Virus record (IMG/VR): IMGVR_UViG_3300047557_002741
Location: 54,413 to 118,412 of that record
DNA length: 64,000 nucleotides
Reading direction: 5' to 3' (one strand)
Origin: a virus
Shown here: positions 28,878 to 37,513 of the stretch, in pieces
How the letters are laid out: every line of letters starts with the position of its first letter
How positions within the stretch are numbered: position 1 is the stretch's first letter
Notes under the pieces: generated by a model
Database searches by the model: none
The model's input: the letters and a program-made list of their open reading frames with translations, nothing else
What the model was told of the DNA's origin: nothing
Position numbers and translations under genes: made by a program

Positions 28878-29970
28878 CTTGTTTAATTCCTCCTACTACA
28901 TAGGACTCAACTTCCGTTTCTTGTGGTGCCACCTGAAGACCTTTAGAAGAAATCCAGTGCTGAGTCCAAGGAAGAGGATTATTATTTGCTGAAATATCAT
29001 ATTGTGGTTTAAGACCAATTGCCTTAATCCTACGATTTGCAATCCATTCAACATATTGCTGAAGAAGTTTATCATTAAGTCCAATCATACTTCCATCCTT
29101 GAACAGATAATCTGCCCATCGCTTTTCTTCATTTACAGCACGATCAAACATAGCATATGTCCATTCCTCTTCTTCTTTCATAATCTGCTTCATTTCTGGA
29201 TCGTCACCATCACGCCACTTATTCAGAATATTCTGAGTAATAGCTAAATGTTGGTTTTCGTCTCTTGCGATGAGAGAGATAATCTTGGCAGAACCTTCCA
29301 TGAGCTTGAGTTCACCAAAGGCGAAACTACAAGCAAAACTAACGTAGAAGCGAATACCTTCAAGAATATTAACGTTTGCGACTGCTCTGTACAGTTTTCG
29401 TTTAACATCGTTGAGTGATTCCTTTGCGTATGATACTCCTTCAAGATTATGCATCCAAGTATCGGATACACCATACTGGTGTGATGATTGAATGAAGTCA
29501 TCATAAGACTCTGTAACGCTCTTAGCACGCTCCAGAATACGCTCATCGGTCACAATTTTATCAAACACTTCACTTGGATCAGAATACACATTTTTAATAA
29601 TGTAAGTGTATGAGCGTGAGTGAATCATTTCCATGAATCCCCACACTTCCATACATGCCTCCAACTCAGGAAGTGAGCAGTATGGAATAAATGCCATACC
29701 AGGTCCACGTCCCTGAATAGAATCAAGCATAATCTGATACTTCAAGTTAGAAGTATAGATGTGTTTTTGTTCTGGACGAAGTGTTTGATAATCTCCACGA
29801 TCTTTCTGGAGAGACACCTCTTCGGGTCTCCAGAAATATCCTAGTTGCTGAGTAGTTAGTTTATCGAATATGGGATATTTGTATGAATCATATCTTTGAA
29901 TTCCTAAAGGTTTACCAAAAAACATTGGTTGTTTTTTGGTATTAACTTGTTCTGTATTAAAAACAGTCAT
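28840..29970 (-). CDS. nrdB: Ribonucleotide reductase class I beta subunit
   Basis: 376-aa R2 subunit carrying the diiron-tyrosyl radical that feeds dNTP synthesis. Iron ligands visible: PELEACMEVWGFMEMIHSRSY (Glu...Glu..His) and a second EILEGIRFYVSF / DENQHLAITQNI set; a TFAGFQL C-terminus would dock on NrdA. The start at 29970 (MTVFNTEQVN) is preferred to a GTG within the end of nrdA. Encoded right after nrdA. Confidence 0.95.
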   Translation of the reverse strand: MTVFNTEQVNTKKQPMFFGKPLGIQRYDSYKYPIFDKLTTQQLGYFWRPEEVSLQKDRGDYQTLRPEQKHIYTSNLKYQIMLDSIQGRGPGMAFIPYCSLPELEACMEVWGFMEMIHSRSYTYIIKNVYSDPSEVFDKIVTDERILERAKSVTESYDDFIQSSHQYGVSDTWMHNLEGVSYAKESLNDVKRKLYRAVANVNILEGIRFYVSFACSFAFGELKLMEGSAKIISLIARDENQHLAITQNILNKWRDGDDPEMKQIMKEEEEWTYAMFDRAVNEEKRWADYLFKDGSMIGLNDKLLQQYVEWIANRRIKAIGLKPQYDISANNNPLPWTQHWISSKGLQVAPQETEVESYVVGGIKQDVTKNTFAGFQL

Positions 29971-30010
29971 TCCTTTAATTTGTGTTTGCTGATCTTCCGT
30001 TGAAGAAATT

Positions 30011-32308
30011 TTAAACTGCACAGGATTCACACTCTCCCTCCTCTACTGAACTTAACTCACTTAGCAAATCTTGAAGATTGGGTTTCTCTTCTACTACCTC
30101 ATCAGTCTTAATATCATAAGTGTTTTGATAGTAAGAAGTTTTCCACCCGTACTTGTATGTAGTCAAAAAGTCATTTGCCATCACTGAAGTAGGCACCTCA
30201 TTATTATCATAATTTTCTGGATTGTAACTCCAGTTACCAGAAATTGCTTGGTCAAAGAACTTTTGCATTACCGCAACAATATTAATATAACCATTGTTGT
30301 TAGGCATATCCCAAAGAAGCGTATAGTTGTTCTTGAGAGTATGATACTGTGGAACAATCTGTTTGAGTGGTCCTTTTTTACTTTTCTTAACGGACAAGTA
30401 ATCTCTTGGAGGTTCGATTCCATTAGTTGCGTTTGACACAACGGAACTGCTCTCCGATGGCATCTGTGCGGACAGTGTTGAATGTCTGAGACCATATTCC
30501 AAGATAGATGCTCTAAGAGTTTCCCAATCATGTTCTAATTTAACAGAAGTAATTTCATCTACATCTTTTTTGTAAGTGTCAATTGGAAGAATTCCATCGG
30601 CATACTTAGTACGTCCAAAGTATTCACAGTGACCCTTTTCTTTAGCAAGTTGATTAGATGCTTTCAGTAGATAATACTGGAATGCCTCAGTAAGACCATG
30701 AACCGCATCCCATGCTTCTTGGTCCCCATAATTAAATCCAAGTTTTGCCAAATAGTGTGCAAGACCAATAAACCCTATACCAAGTGAACGACGTGCCTTG
30801 GTGGCGATTTCTGCCGCTACTACGGGGTATTTCTGATAGTCAATCAATTCATCCAAACCACGAACTGAAAGGTCACAAAGTTCTTCAAGTTCTTCATCAG
30901 ACTTCACCTTACCGACATTAATAGCAGAAAGGATGCAAAGAGCAATCTCACCACTTGTATCATCAATATGTTGAATAGGATAAGTGGGAAGAGTAATTTC
31001 TTGACAGAGATTGCTCATCTCAACTTTATCTTTGAATGAAGAGTGAGAATTGCAATGATCGATATTCATGATGTATATACGACCCGTTTCAGCCCTTTCT
31101 TTAAGAAGGTTAAGGATAAGTTCTTGCGCCTTAACAGTTTTCTTTTGAATGGACGGATTGTTTTCGTATCCAATATAGAGAGAGTCAAACTCAATTGTTC
31201 CGAAAGAATCATAAAGTCCAGGTACATCATGCGGGGAGAAAAGCGTGATTTCACCGTCCTGAATGAACCTCTCATAAAAGAGTTTGCTGATTTGAATACT
31301 GTAATCAAGTTTACGAACTCGATTATCTTCAGTTCCTTTGTTGTTTTTGAGAACTAGAATATCTTCTATTTCTTGGTGCCAGATTGGGAAGTGGACTGTC
31401 GCGGATCCACCTCGTATGCCATTTTGCGTGCAACATCTGACAGTTGCTTCAAACTTCTTGAGAAATGGTACAACACCCGTGTGTTGAACTTCTCCACCTC
31501 TGATTTTGCTGTTGATGCCACGGATTCTACCAGCGTTGATGCCGATTCCCGCCCTCTGTGCAACGTATCTGCCAATAGCCATATCACTAGTAAAGATACT
31601 ATCGAGGGTGTCATCAACATCAACAAGGACACAGCTAGCAAATTGTCTAAGCGGAGTTCGCACTCCCGCCATGATTGGTGTTGGGATGTTGATTTTGTGT
31701 TTGGAGATTGCGTCATAATACCTCTTGACATATGACATACGGGTTTCTTTTGGATACTCTGCAAAAATAGTCAAAGCAATCATCATGTACATAAATTGTG
31801 GTGTTTCATATACACCGCCACTGCTTCTATCTTGCACGAGGTACTTATCAACGACTTGACGTAGACCTGCATAAGTAAAGAGATAGTCGCGGTCATGATC
31901 AATATAACCATTAGCGCGTTCAATCTCTTCTTTAGAATACTTGTTAAAGATATCATCATCATACACTTCGTGGTTAACACATTGATAGATGTGCTGCTCC
32001 AAAGAAGGTAGTTCTTTCATTTTTCCATAAAGTTGCTTACGCACCGAAAAAAGAAGTAGACGAGCAGCAACATACTGATAGTTAGGATGTTCCAGATCAA
32101 TAAGATCTGATGCGGAACGAATCAGAATTTCTTGAATTTCTGCTGTAGTAATTCCATCATAGAACTGAATACCAGATGTCATTTCAACTTGACTTGCAGA
32201 GACTCCTGCAAGACCTTTACACGACTCTTCAACCATCAAATGCATCTTATCTAGGTCAAGAGACTCAATTCGTCCATCACGCTTTTTTACTTTGGTGCCG
32301 TTACTCAT
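30011..32308 (-). CDS. nrdA: Ribonucleotide reductase class I alpha subunit
   Basis: 765-aa catalytic R1 subunit. An ATP-cone-type N-terminus (KKRDGRIESLDLDKMH), an active-site region with FASCVLVDVDDTLDS and NLCQEITLPT, and the C-terminal cysteine pair ECESCAV that is re-reduced by thioredoxin/glutaredoxin. Converts host ribonucleotides to deoxynucleotides for phage replication. Its ATG overlaps the primase stop by four bases; nrdB follows. Confidence 0.96.
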   Translation of the reverse strand: MSNGTKVKKRDGRIESLDLDKMHLMVEESCKGLAGVSASQVEMTSGIQFYDGITTAEIQEILIRSASDLIDLEHPNYQYVAARLLLFSVRKQLYGKMKELPSLEQHIYQCVNHEVYDDDIFNKYSKEEIERANGYIDHDRDYLFTYAGLRQVVDKYLVQDRSSGGVYETPQFMYMMIALTIFAEYPKETRMSYVKRYYDAISKHKINIPTPIMAGVRTPLRQFASCVLVDVDDTLDSIFTSDMAIGRYVAQRAGIGINAGRIRGINSKIRGGEVQHTGVVPFLKKFEATVRCCTQNGIRGGSATVHFPIWHQEIEDILVLKNNKGTEDNRVRKLDYSIQISKLFYERFIQDGEITLFSPHDVPGLYDSFGTIEFDSLYIGYENNPSIQKKTVKAQELILNLLKERAETGRIYIMNIDHCNSHSSFKDKVEMSNLCQEITLPTYPIQHIDDTSGEIALCILSAINVGKVKSDEELEELCDLSVRGLDELIDYQKYPVVAAEIATKARRSLGIGFIGLAHYLAKLGFNYGDQEAWDAVHGLTEAFQYYLLKASNQLAKEKGHCEYFGRTKYADGILPIDTYKKDVDEITSVKLEHDWETLRASILEYGLRHSTLSAQMPSESSSVVSNATNGIEPPRDYLSVKKSKKGPLKQIVPQYHTLKNNYTLLWDMPNNNGYINIVAVMQKFFDQAISGNWSYNPENYDNNEVPTSVMANDFLTTYKYGWKTSYYQNTYDIKTDEVVEEKPNLQDLLSELSSVEEGECESCAV

Positions 32309-33273
32309 ATTTTCTTCCAGGTAGTAAATTTAAGTTTTGCTTCTAATCCAGAATATGTATTTGATTCTATCACAGACTGCACATCCAGTCCAGATAAAAC
32401 CATATCGTTAATATCCTTTTCTTTTATGTTGGAGGGCCATATTACGACCTTATCTCCTTTACTGATACAGTGTTCAATTCGTCGGTGGATTTCTGCATTA
32501 CGTGGTTCGTTATCATAAATCCACACACAATCGCTAATACCCCACTTACTAATATCACCATCAGCTCCGCAAAGAGCAATTGAGTTGCGAATGAAAGTTG
32601 AGTCGAATGGACCTTCTGTGATGTAAACAGTTTGATCTTTTTTGATTTCATCGAGACCATATATTTTTGGGGCATAATCATCAAGCATTACGGTAATATA
32701 TTTAATCTTACTAGGACCAAGTGCTCTACCTTGAAATCCTACAAGAGTATTTTGATAGAACAGAGGAATAATAATCCTAGGTTCATCTTTAAAAGTATTA
32801 TCGAAGACTTCTTTAAAAGAATTAGTCCACGACTTAAATTTTTCGGCGTAATAATAGTTATATGGGTTTAATTTTCTCTTTACCAAATACTCATTTGTAC
32901 CAGAATTTTCTGATGCTTTTGGTAAATTTAATTTTGGTTTAAACTTTGGTACTTCAAAATTAAACTCCGGTTCATCTACTATAAAATTTTTACCAGTTTT
33001 TCCATCCTTAAATTTTTCAAAAGTATATTGCTTATAGATTGTAGGATCTAATTGCTTAAGAAAGTTGTTAAAAGAAATATTAATTCCACAATTATGACAC
33101 TTAAAATTTGTATTGTTTTTTACTTGATACAAATATCCTCTTGCTTTATTTTTATTTTTTTGAGAATCACCACAAATAGGACAACGAAAATTGTAGAGAT
33201 TGTGCTTTACTTTTTTAAACTTTTGAAATCGCGTAGAAATCAAATTGATGTACTTTACATCAACAAAATCCAT
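32305..33273 (-). CDS. 61: DNA primase (T4 gp61-like)
   Basis: 322-aa primase. Zinc ribbon CPICGD...CHNCG at about 32-60, then a Toprim domain with VYITEGPFDSTF and ALCGADGDIS, plus WIYDNEPRN (the acidic DxD-like site). It makes RNA primers with the gp41 helicase. The start at 33273 (MDFVDVKY) is favoured. The sigma-70 promoter is at 33298-33326. Confidence 0.9.
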   Translation of the reverse strand: MDFVDVKYINLISTRFQKFKKVKHNLYNFRCPICGDSQKNKNKARGYLYQVKNNTNFKCHNCGINISFNNFLKQLDPTIYKQYTFEKFKDGKTGKNFIVDEPEFNFEVPKFKPKLNLPKASENSGTNEYLVKRKLNPYNYYYAEKFKSWTNSFKEVFDNTFKDEPRIIIPLFYQNTLVGFQGRALGPSKIKYITVMLDDYAPKIYGLDEIKKDQTVYITEGPFDSTFIRNSIALCGADGDISKWGISDCVWIYDNEPRNAEIHRRIEHCISKGDKVVIWPSNIKEKDINDMVLSGLDVQSVIESNTYSGLEAKLKFTTWKKI

Positions 33274-33297
33274 AATCAAAAATTAACCTGTTGATGT

Positions 33298-33326
33298 ACT
33301 CTACATGACCTACCCAATTTTGTCAA
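33298..33326 (-). promoter_or_regulatory. Sigma-70 promoter of primase/nrdAB
   Basis: TTGACA, 17 bases, TAGAGT on the minus strand, 25 bases before the primase ATG. Confidence 0.7.
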
Positions 33327-33417
33327 GACAAAGTGACGTGATTATTGCTGTCCATTTAACAACCGAGTTCGTCGCTTTTTGTATGGTGTAGAGAGTGATT
33401 TTCTTTTGAGTTTTCAT
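33310..33417 (-). CDS. Possible 35-aa protein
   Basis: Frame MKTQKKITLYTIQKATNSVV to LDKIG. No ribosome site; a TTGGC/GCCAA hairpin precedes the ATG, and the frame overlaps the primase promoter. Low confidence. Confidence 0.3.
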   Translation of the reverse strand: MKTQKKITLYTIQKATNSVVKWTAIITSLCLDKIG

Positions 33418-33439
33418 TGGCGTTAATGCCAACACTCAA

Positions 33440-33787
33440 TTATTTATTTCTAACTTGATGAATAAAAGAATTTATAGATGAAGATATTACGTTATTAATA
33501 ACAGGAAGAAACAATAAAGCAAAAGCAACTACTCCTGCTGCCATCCATCTAAATTTAAAAAGTTCCTCTATTTTAACTTCTATTTTTCCAACCTTCTCGC
33601 CAATATTGATGTCTTGCTTTATACATTGATCAAGTCTCTCATCATGGACTGCAAGCATTTTGCAGATATTTTGATTTGTTTCACTTAAGGTTTGAATGGC
33701 GGCATCTACACGCTCTACCATTTCCTCGTGAATTTTTACTCTTTCTTCAAGAACTGCAACTTTTATTTTTGAGTCTTGACCGAACAT
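33440..33787 (-). CDS. Coiled-coil protein with C-terminal membrane helix
   Basis: 115-aa protein. Residues 5-75 form a charged coiled coil (LEERVKIHEEMVERVD, LAVHDERLDQ), followed by one transmembrane helix at about 80-98 (RWMAAGVVAFALLFLPVI) and a short basic tail. Architecture resembles XhlA-type lysis accessory proteins, but the family is not certain. Confidence 0.65.
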   Translation of the reverse strand: MFGQDSKIKVAVLEERVKIHEEMVERVDAAIQTLSETNQNICKMLAVHDERLDQCIKQDINIGEKVGKIEVKIEELFKFRWMAAGVVAFALLFLPVINNVISSSINSFIHQVRNK

Positions 33788-33792
33788 TGCTC

Positions 33793-34020
33793 TTATGGGG
33801 TTGATTTTTTTCTCTTTTTAATTAAATCAGTTCTATAAAGAGGTGGTAATCTTCTTGCAACTCCACTTCTACCATCAAATTTTATTTTTTTTGATCTTCC
33901 AGCAGTTGGTCCTTCAGCAGGTGATGTTTCTCCAAATCCACCAGAACCTCCAGGAGAATTTGCTGTCATCATCTCTTCTCTTATTATTGAGATAATCCAG
34001 TCAAGTTTCTTCTTTTCCAT
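33793..34020 (-). CDS. Hypothetical protein, Gly-rich (75 aa)
   Basis: Helix at 1-20 then a flexible stretch ANSPGGSGGFGETSPAEGP and a basic tail RRLPPLYRTDLIKKRKK. Overlaps the upstream gene by 20 bases. Likely virion-associated from its location only. Confidence 0.6.
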   Translation of the reverse strand: MEKKKLDWIISIIREEMMTANSPGGSGGFGETSPAEGPTAGRSKKIKFDGRSGVARRLPPLYRTDLIKKRKKSTP

Positions 34021-34393
34021 TGTAGATTTTATAAAGTTCTCCTAAACATTGTAAGTCAACTTGAATATCGTGAATTCCAGTTTTTGGATATTCTGGAAGT
34101 TTATTCAAAAAAATAATAAATGATTTTAATATAGACCACAATTCTTTTTCTATTTTAAAAAATAACATAGGTGTTGTTGCTTCACCAAAAATATTATAGA
34201 GAATAATAAAATGATTTAAAATCAGATGAATTTTAAGTTCACCTGATTTTTTATATCTTTTCAACAACCTTTTAATATACTTGAAATGATTTAAATCTTT
34301 TTCAAAATCCTCTTTTGTTACTGCTTGAGGGTTTTCATAATTTTTAATGGCAAATAAGAGAAAATTATCCTCATTCAATTCATTGAATATCAT
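34001..34393 (-). CDS. Hypothetical protein (130 aa)
   Basis: Helical, basic protein: MIFNELNEDNFLLFAIKNYE, FKYIKRLLKRYKKSGELKIHL, and a C-terminal IHDIQVDLQCLGELYKIYNG. No family recognised. Directly after the late structural gene at 34400, seven bases apart. Confidence 0.7.
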   Translation of the reverse strand: MIFNELNEDNFLLFAIKNYENPQAVTKEDFEKDLNHFKYIKRLLKRYKKSGELKIHLILNHFIILYNIFGEATTPMLFFKIEKELWSILKSFIIFLNKLPEYPKTGIHDIQVDLQCLGELYKIYNGKEET

Positions 34394-34399
34394 TTAATA

Positions 34400-35161
34400 T
34401 CAAGCAAAAGGATTTGAATCATATAATGGAGTATTTCCAGTAGTAATTCCAGACATTGCAACTAGAACTTCTTTTTTCACTCTCAAATTGCCTTCAGAAT
34501 CCTTATAAGTTTGAATACCAACCCATCCCGAATGAGTCAATTCGTAAGTAGTGGTTGCAGCATCAGCAAGTCCAGCATCAGCAACACCATAGATAGATGC
34601 TTCATAACCACCACTTATTCTATCGAAATTAATGGCATTACCAGAGGTAATAGAAGAAGCAATAGTAGAAGCAAGAGAAACCGTTGTTGATGCGATTGAA
34701 GTAACAACTTTAGAAACACTTCCGCTAACTAAAGTATCACCAACTAAAATACCAGTTGTACTTGCAATTGCAACAACATTAGTTCCAACACCAGAGGTGG
34801 CAGCTGCTGTGGTCGTTACAACAGTCGTTGTTTCAGTTGGATCAGTGAATATCTGTTGATATCTCTTGTCCTTGATAGTGTATTTTGGAAGTTCGCTAAT
34901 ATCAAACTGAACTCCAGAAATAGCAGCACCACTTAATCCACAAGTTCTTCCAATTGACAATTGAGTTGTACTTGCAATACCAACGATTACGGCATCGCCA
35001 TAATAAGTCCCTGCTCTATCACCAAATCTAATTACATCTCCAGTGGCAGCAGCTCCAACTTGACCAAAAGTTGTTCCACTACCAGTTACAATAAGGGTAT
35101 CATAATCCAGAGATACTGTTCCACCAGATCCTTTAGCATCATTATTTCCCCAGAGTGCCAT
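34400..35161 (-). CDS. Probable virion structural protein
   Basis: 253-aa protein, Gly/Ser/Thr/Val-rich with repeated short strands (VVAIASTTGILVGDTL, SIASTTVSLAST), a pattern common in T4-like cyanophage virion proteins. It starts MALWGNNDAKGSGGTVSLDY. The TATAAATA late promoter 34 bases upstream supports late expression. Exact virion location unknown. Confidence 0.7.
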   Translation of the reverse strand: MALWGNNDAKGSGGTVSLDYDTLIVTGSGTTFGQVGAAATGDVIRFGDRAGTYYGDAVIVGIASTTQLSIGRTCGLSGAAISGVQFDISELPKYTIKDKRYQQIFTDPTETTTVVTTTAAATSGVGTNVVAIASTTGILVGDTLVSGSVSKVVTSIASTTVSLASTIASSITSGNAINFDRISGGYEASIYGVADAGLADAATTTYELTHSGWVGIQTYKDSEGNLRVKKEVLVAMSGITTGNTPLYDSNPFA

Positions 35162-35195
35162 GTCTTTCTTCCGTATAAAAATTACTTGATAATAA

Positions 35196-35203
35196 TATTT
35201 ATA
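35196..35203 (-). promoter_or_regulatory. T4-type late promoter
   Basis: Perfect TATAAATA on the minus strand, directly continuous with the T-run of the terminator at 35203-35234. Confidence 0.7.
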
Positions 35204-35234
35204 AAAAAGGAGACTATTACTTTTTGTCTCCTTT
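35203..35234 (-). terminator. Intrinsic terminator fused to a late promoter
   Basis: AAAGGAGAC/GTCTCCTTT stem, 11-base loop, six T on the minus strand. It overlaps the stop codon of the 54-aa gene, whose last codons form part of the stem. Confidence 0.8.
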
Positions 35235-35381
35235 GTGTAAAACTATTCTTAAAAAATTAGTTGTTAAATCTAATAATCCATTCTCTTCAAATTTTTTTGT
35301 TTTTGCTAACCACTCAGAGGCAGTTAGTAACAGACCAAGAACAATAGTTACTCCCCAGTTAGTTACAAAACAAGTAATCAT
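35217..35381 (-). CDS. Small membrane protein (54 aa)
   Basis: Starts MITCFVTNWGVTIVLGLLLT (one transmembrane helix) with a basic tail ending LHKGDKK. The ATG overlaps the upstream stop (ATGA). Its stop lies in the terminator stem. Confidence 0.6.
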   Translation of the reverse strand: MITCFVTNWGVTIVLGLLLTASEWLAKTKKFEENGLLDLTTNFLRIVLHKGDKK

Positions 35382-35551
35382 GCTTGTGGTGTAAAGAGTT
35401 TGTCTTTAACTAACTCAAGAACTACATCATCAATACTATTGTCAGTTGATTTTACATATTTGGTTAAAAGTTCAACAACAAGATTTTTAACTGCCGGATG
35501 AGTCGCAATTGAAATAAGAAGTGGTTTTACCACTGCTACTACTGCACTCAT
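35378..35551 (-). CDS. Hypothetical protein (57 aa)
   Basis: Starts MSAVVAVVKPLLISIATHPA at 35551 with GGAGG seven bases upstream; amphipathic helices, ending KDKLFTPQA. Coupled to the 54-aa membrane protein. No family recognised. Confidence 0.65.
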   Translation of the reverse strand: MSAVVAVVKPLLISIATHPAVKNLVVELLTKYVKSTDNSIDDVVLELVKDKLFTPQA

Positions 35552-35605
35552 GATGTCCTCCGTGTGAAGAGTATCCTGTTCTATTTAGATTTAATTATTT
35601 TAATT

Positions 35606-37513
35606 TTAGATTTCTTTCACGAGAAGATGACGAGTTGAAACTTCTTCATCAACAAGTTCACCATTTAATTCATAAGAAGAAGAAAGTGATTGCAAATTAA
35701 CTCCTCTTTGAGCAGCAATTTTTTGTGCTTGAGATAACTTTTGTTGAGCAGTATCAACATTTTTTCTTGCAGTTAAAACCTGACTAATTTGACTTGTGTT
35801 TTTTTGTTGAGATGATTTAGGTTCCTGTGTTTTTGGCTGAATAAGTTGTGCTGCCACTGATTGTTCTTCAATCTTTTCAATCATTTTAGAAAGAAGTGAT
35901 TCTCTAATTGCTTCCTCTTTAGTTTGAACTTTTTTAGGAAGTCCTTCATGAGATGTCTTAGCAAAATCACGAATTTTCTTTTCACTCATTGAATCAACAA
36001 TGTTAAGAACTTCAGCACTTACTTCAGATCTTGGAGTTTCTCCTCTCTTTACAGAAAGAGCAAGTCCAAAAATCCTTTGCTGTTGCTTACTTTCTGATTT
36101 TTCAGAAAGTTGCAACTCCTCTTTTGTTAAACTTTTTAACAATTCATTTGCTTTTTTACGTTTTTCTGCTCTTTCTTTTTTCGCCTTTTCTTTTGCATCA
36201 ATTTGTGCTTTTACATCCTCAACCGATGGACCACCTTTTCTTCTACGAGCACGACGTGGGTTTTTAGGTCCATCAGTTTTTATTGTCGTAGTTTTTACTT
36301 TTGGATTTGCTTTTGGTTTTGGTTTTGGTTTTTCTGGTGCAGATTTACCGACTCTAGGATTTTCTGATGTTCCTTCAGATGATTTTGGTTTTTTAGGAGT
36401 TACATCTTTTACAGAGACTTTTTTAACTTCCGATTTAGATGGTTTTGGAGATCCTGCAACTTCAATTTTTTTACCAGCACCAATTCCTCTGCGAAGACTT
36501 GGTGCTCTCGTTCCTGTCTTAGAATGAACTTCACTTGGTTTTTCTGGATTTTCTGGTTTTTCAACTTTCGTTTTCTTACCAAGTACTTTTTGAAGACCAC
36601 GCTTTAATTTAGATGCAATTCTAGATAATAATCCAGGTTTTGATACAGAAGTAGAAGAACTATCAGATACTTGAGATTGAGATTTTTCAGATTTGCCATG
36701 TCTACCTCTTTGGTATCCACTCGATACTTCTCTACGTAGTGCTTTTGCTCCTCTTACGGCAACTCCAGCAGCATATCCAGCACTTTTAGCAAGTGCTTTT
36801 CCCACTTTTTTAATAGCAGACTTAACTTTTTTAAGTCTGTCTTCTTTAATGGTAGTATCAGTATCTACAGATTCACTTATGATTTGAGATGATACCTCCA
36901 GAGATTCTAAAAGAATATCTTGAATTTCTAATACATCATAACCTTCTTCAAGGCACTCTAAAAATACTTCTTCTACGACTTGTTCGATCAAATTGTCGCT
37001 GAGAAAAAATATTTCAGATTCTGAAAGATGATCAAGAACTCCTTCAAAATCTTCTATTTCAGAAAATTCTAAAAGAGTTCCTCCAAGATTTTCAATAGAC
37101 TCTCTCATTCCATCACCAAGATCAATAGATGGATTGATGGTAATTTTATTTTCTACTTTCTTTTCAACAACTTTTTCTGATTTTTCAATCTTATCAATTA
37201 CTTCATATAAATCATTTCTCCAATTTGAGAAACCTTCCTTGATTTTTTTCTTTTTCTTAAACTTACCAGAAACTTCTCCTGGTTCATATCCAATACCATC
37301 ATCATCATCATCAAACCACTTCTTAATTTCTTTCGCTTCTTTTACCTTTTTTCTCTTAAACTTACCAGAAACTTCTCCTGGTTCATATCCAATACCATCA
37401 TCATCATTATCCCACCAACGTTTTACTTTTGGTTTTTTTGCTTCATCAAGTTGTTGCCCAATAACTTGATTGAAATAAAGGTCAGTAATATCGTTTACAA
37501 TATTATTATCCAT
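35606..37513 (-). CDS. Large low-complexity structural-type protein (635 aa)
   Basis: N-terminal MDNNIVNDITDLYFNQVIGQ, then two near-identical 17-residue blocks (DDDDGIGYEPGEVSGKF core; the first as DNDDDGIGYEPGEVSGKF), an acidic helical region, and a long Lys/Ser/Pro-rich basic region (220-480) containing KKPKSSEG-type runs. Similar acidic-then-basic layout to the proteins at 38996 and 57728. Likely virion or prohead component; no enzyme motif. Confidence 0.65.
   Translation of the reverse strand: MDNNIVNDITDLYFNQVIGQQLDEAKKPKVKRWWDNDDDGIGYEPGEVSGKFKRKKVKEAKEIKKWFDDDDDGIGYEPGEVSGKFKKKKKIKEGFSNWRNDLYEVIDKIEKSEKVVEKKVENKITINPSIDLGDGMRESIENLGGTLLEFSEIEDFEGVLDHLSESEIFFLSDNLIEQVVEEVFLECLEEGYDVLEIQDILLESLEVSSQIISESVDTDTTIKEDRLKKVKSAIKKVGKALAKSAGYAAGVAVRGAKALRREVSSGYQRGRHGKSEKSQSQVSDSSSTSVSKPGLLSRIASKLKRGLQKVLGKKTKVEKPENPEKPSEVHSKTGTRAPSLRRGIGAGKKIEVAGSPKPSKSEVKKVSVKDVTPKKPKSSEGTSENPRVGKSAPEKPKPKPKANPKVKTTTIKTDGPKNPRRARRRKGGPSVEDVKAQIDAKEKAKKERAEKRKKANELLKSLTKEELQLSEKSESKQQQRIFGLALSVKRGETPRSEVSAEVLNIVDSMSEKKIRDFAKTSHEGLPKKVQTKEEAIRESLLSKMIEKIEEQSVAAQLIQPKTQEPKSSQQKNTSQISQVLTARKNVDTAQQKLSQAQKIAAQRGVNLQSLSSSYELNGELVDEEVSTRHLLVKEI

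Noticed and set aside
33310-33326. Rho-independent terminator before primase
   Set aside because: No stem with T-run; the sequence fits a sigma-70 promoter better.
36000-36527. Plus-strand frame opposite the 635-aa structural-type gene
   Set aside because: Phe/Ser-rich shadow of a Lys/Glu-rich coding region on the other strand.
37240-37420. CRISPR-like direct repeat (two near-identical blocks)
   Set aside because: Only two copies and in frame: they encode the duplicated DDDDGIGYEPGEVSGKF protein motif.
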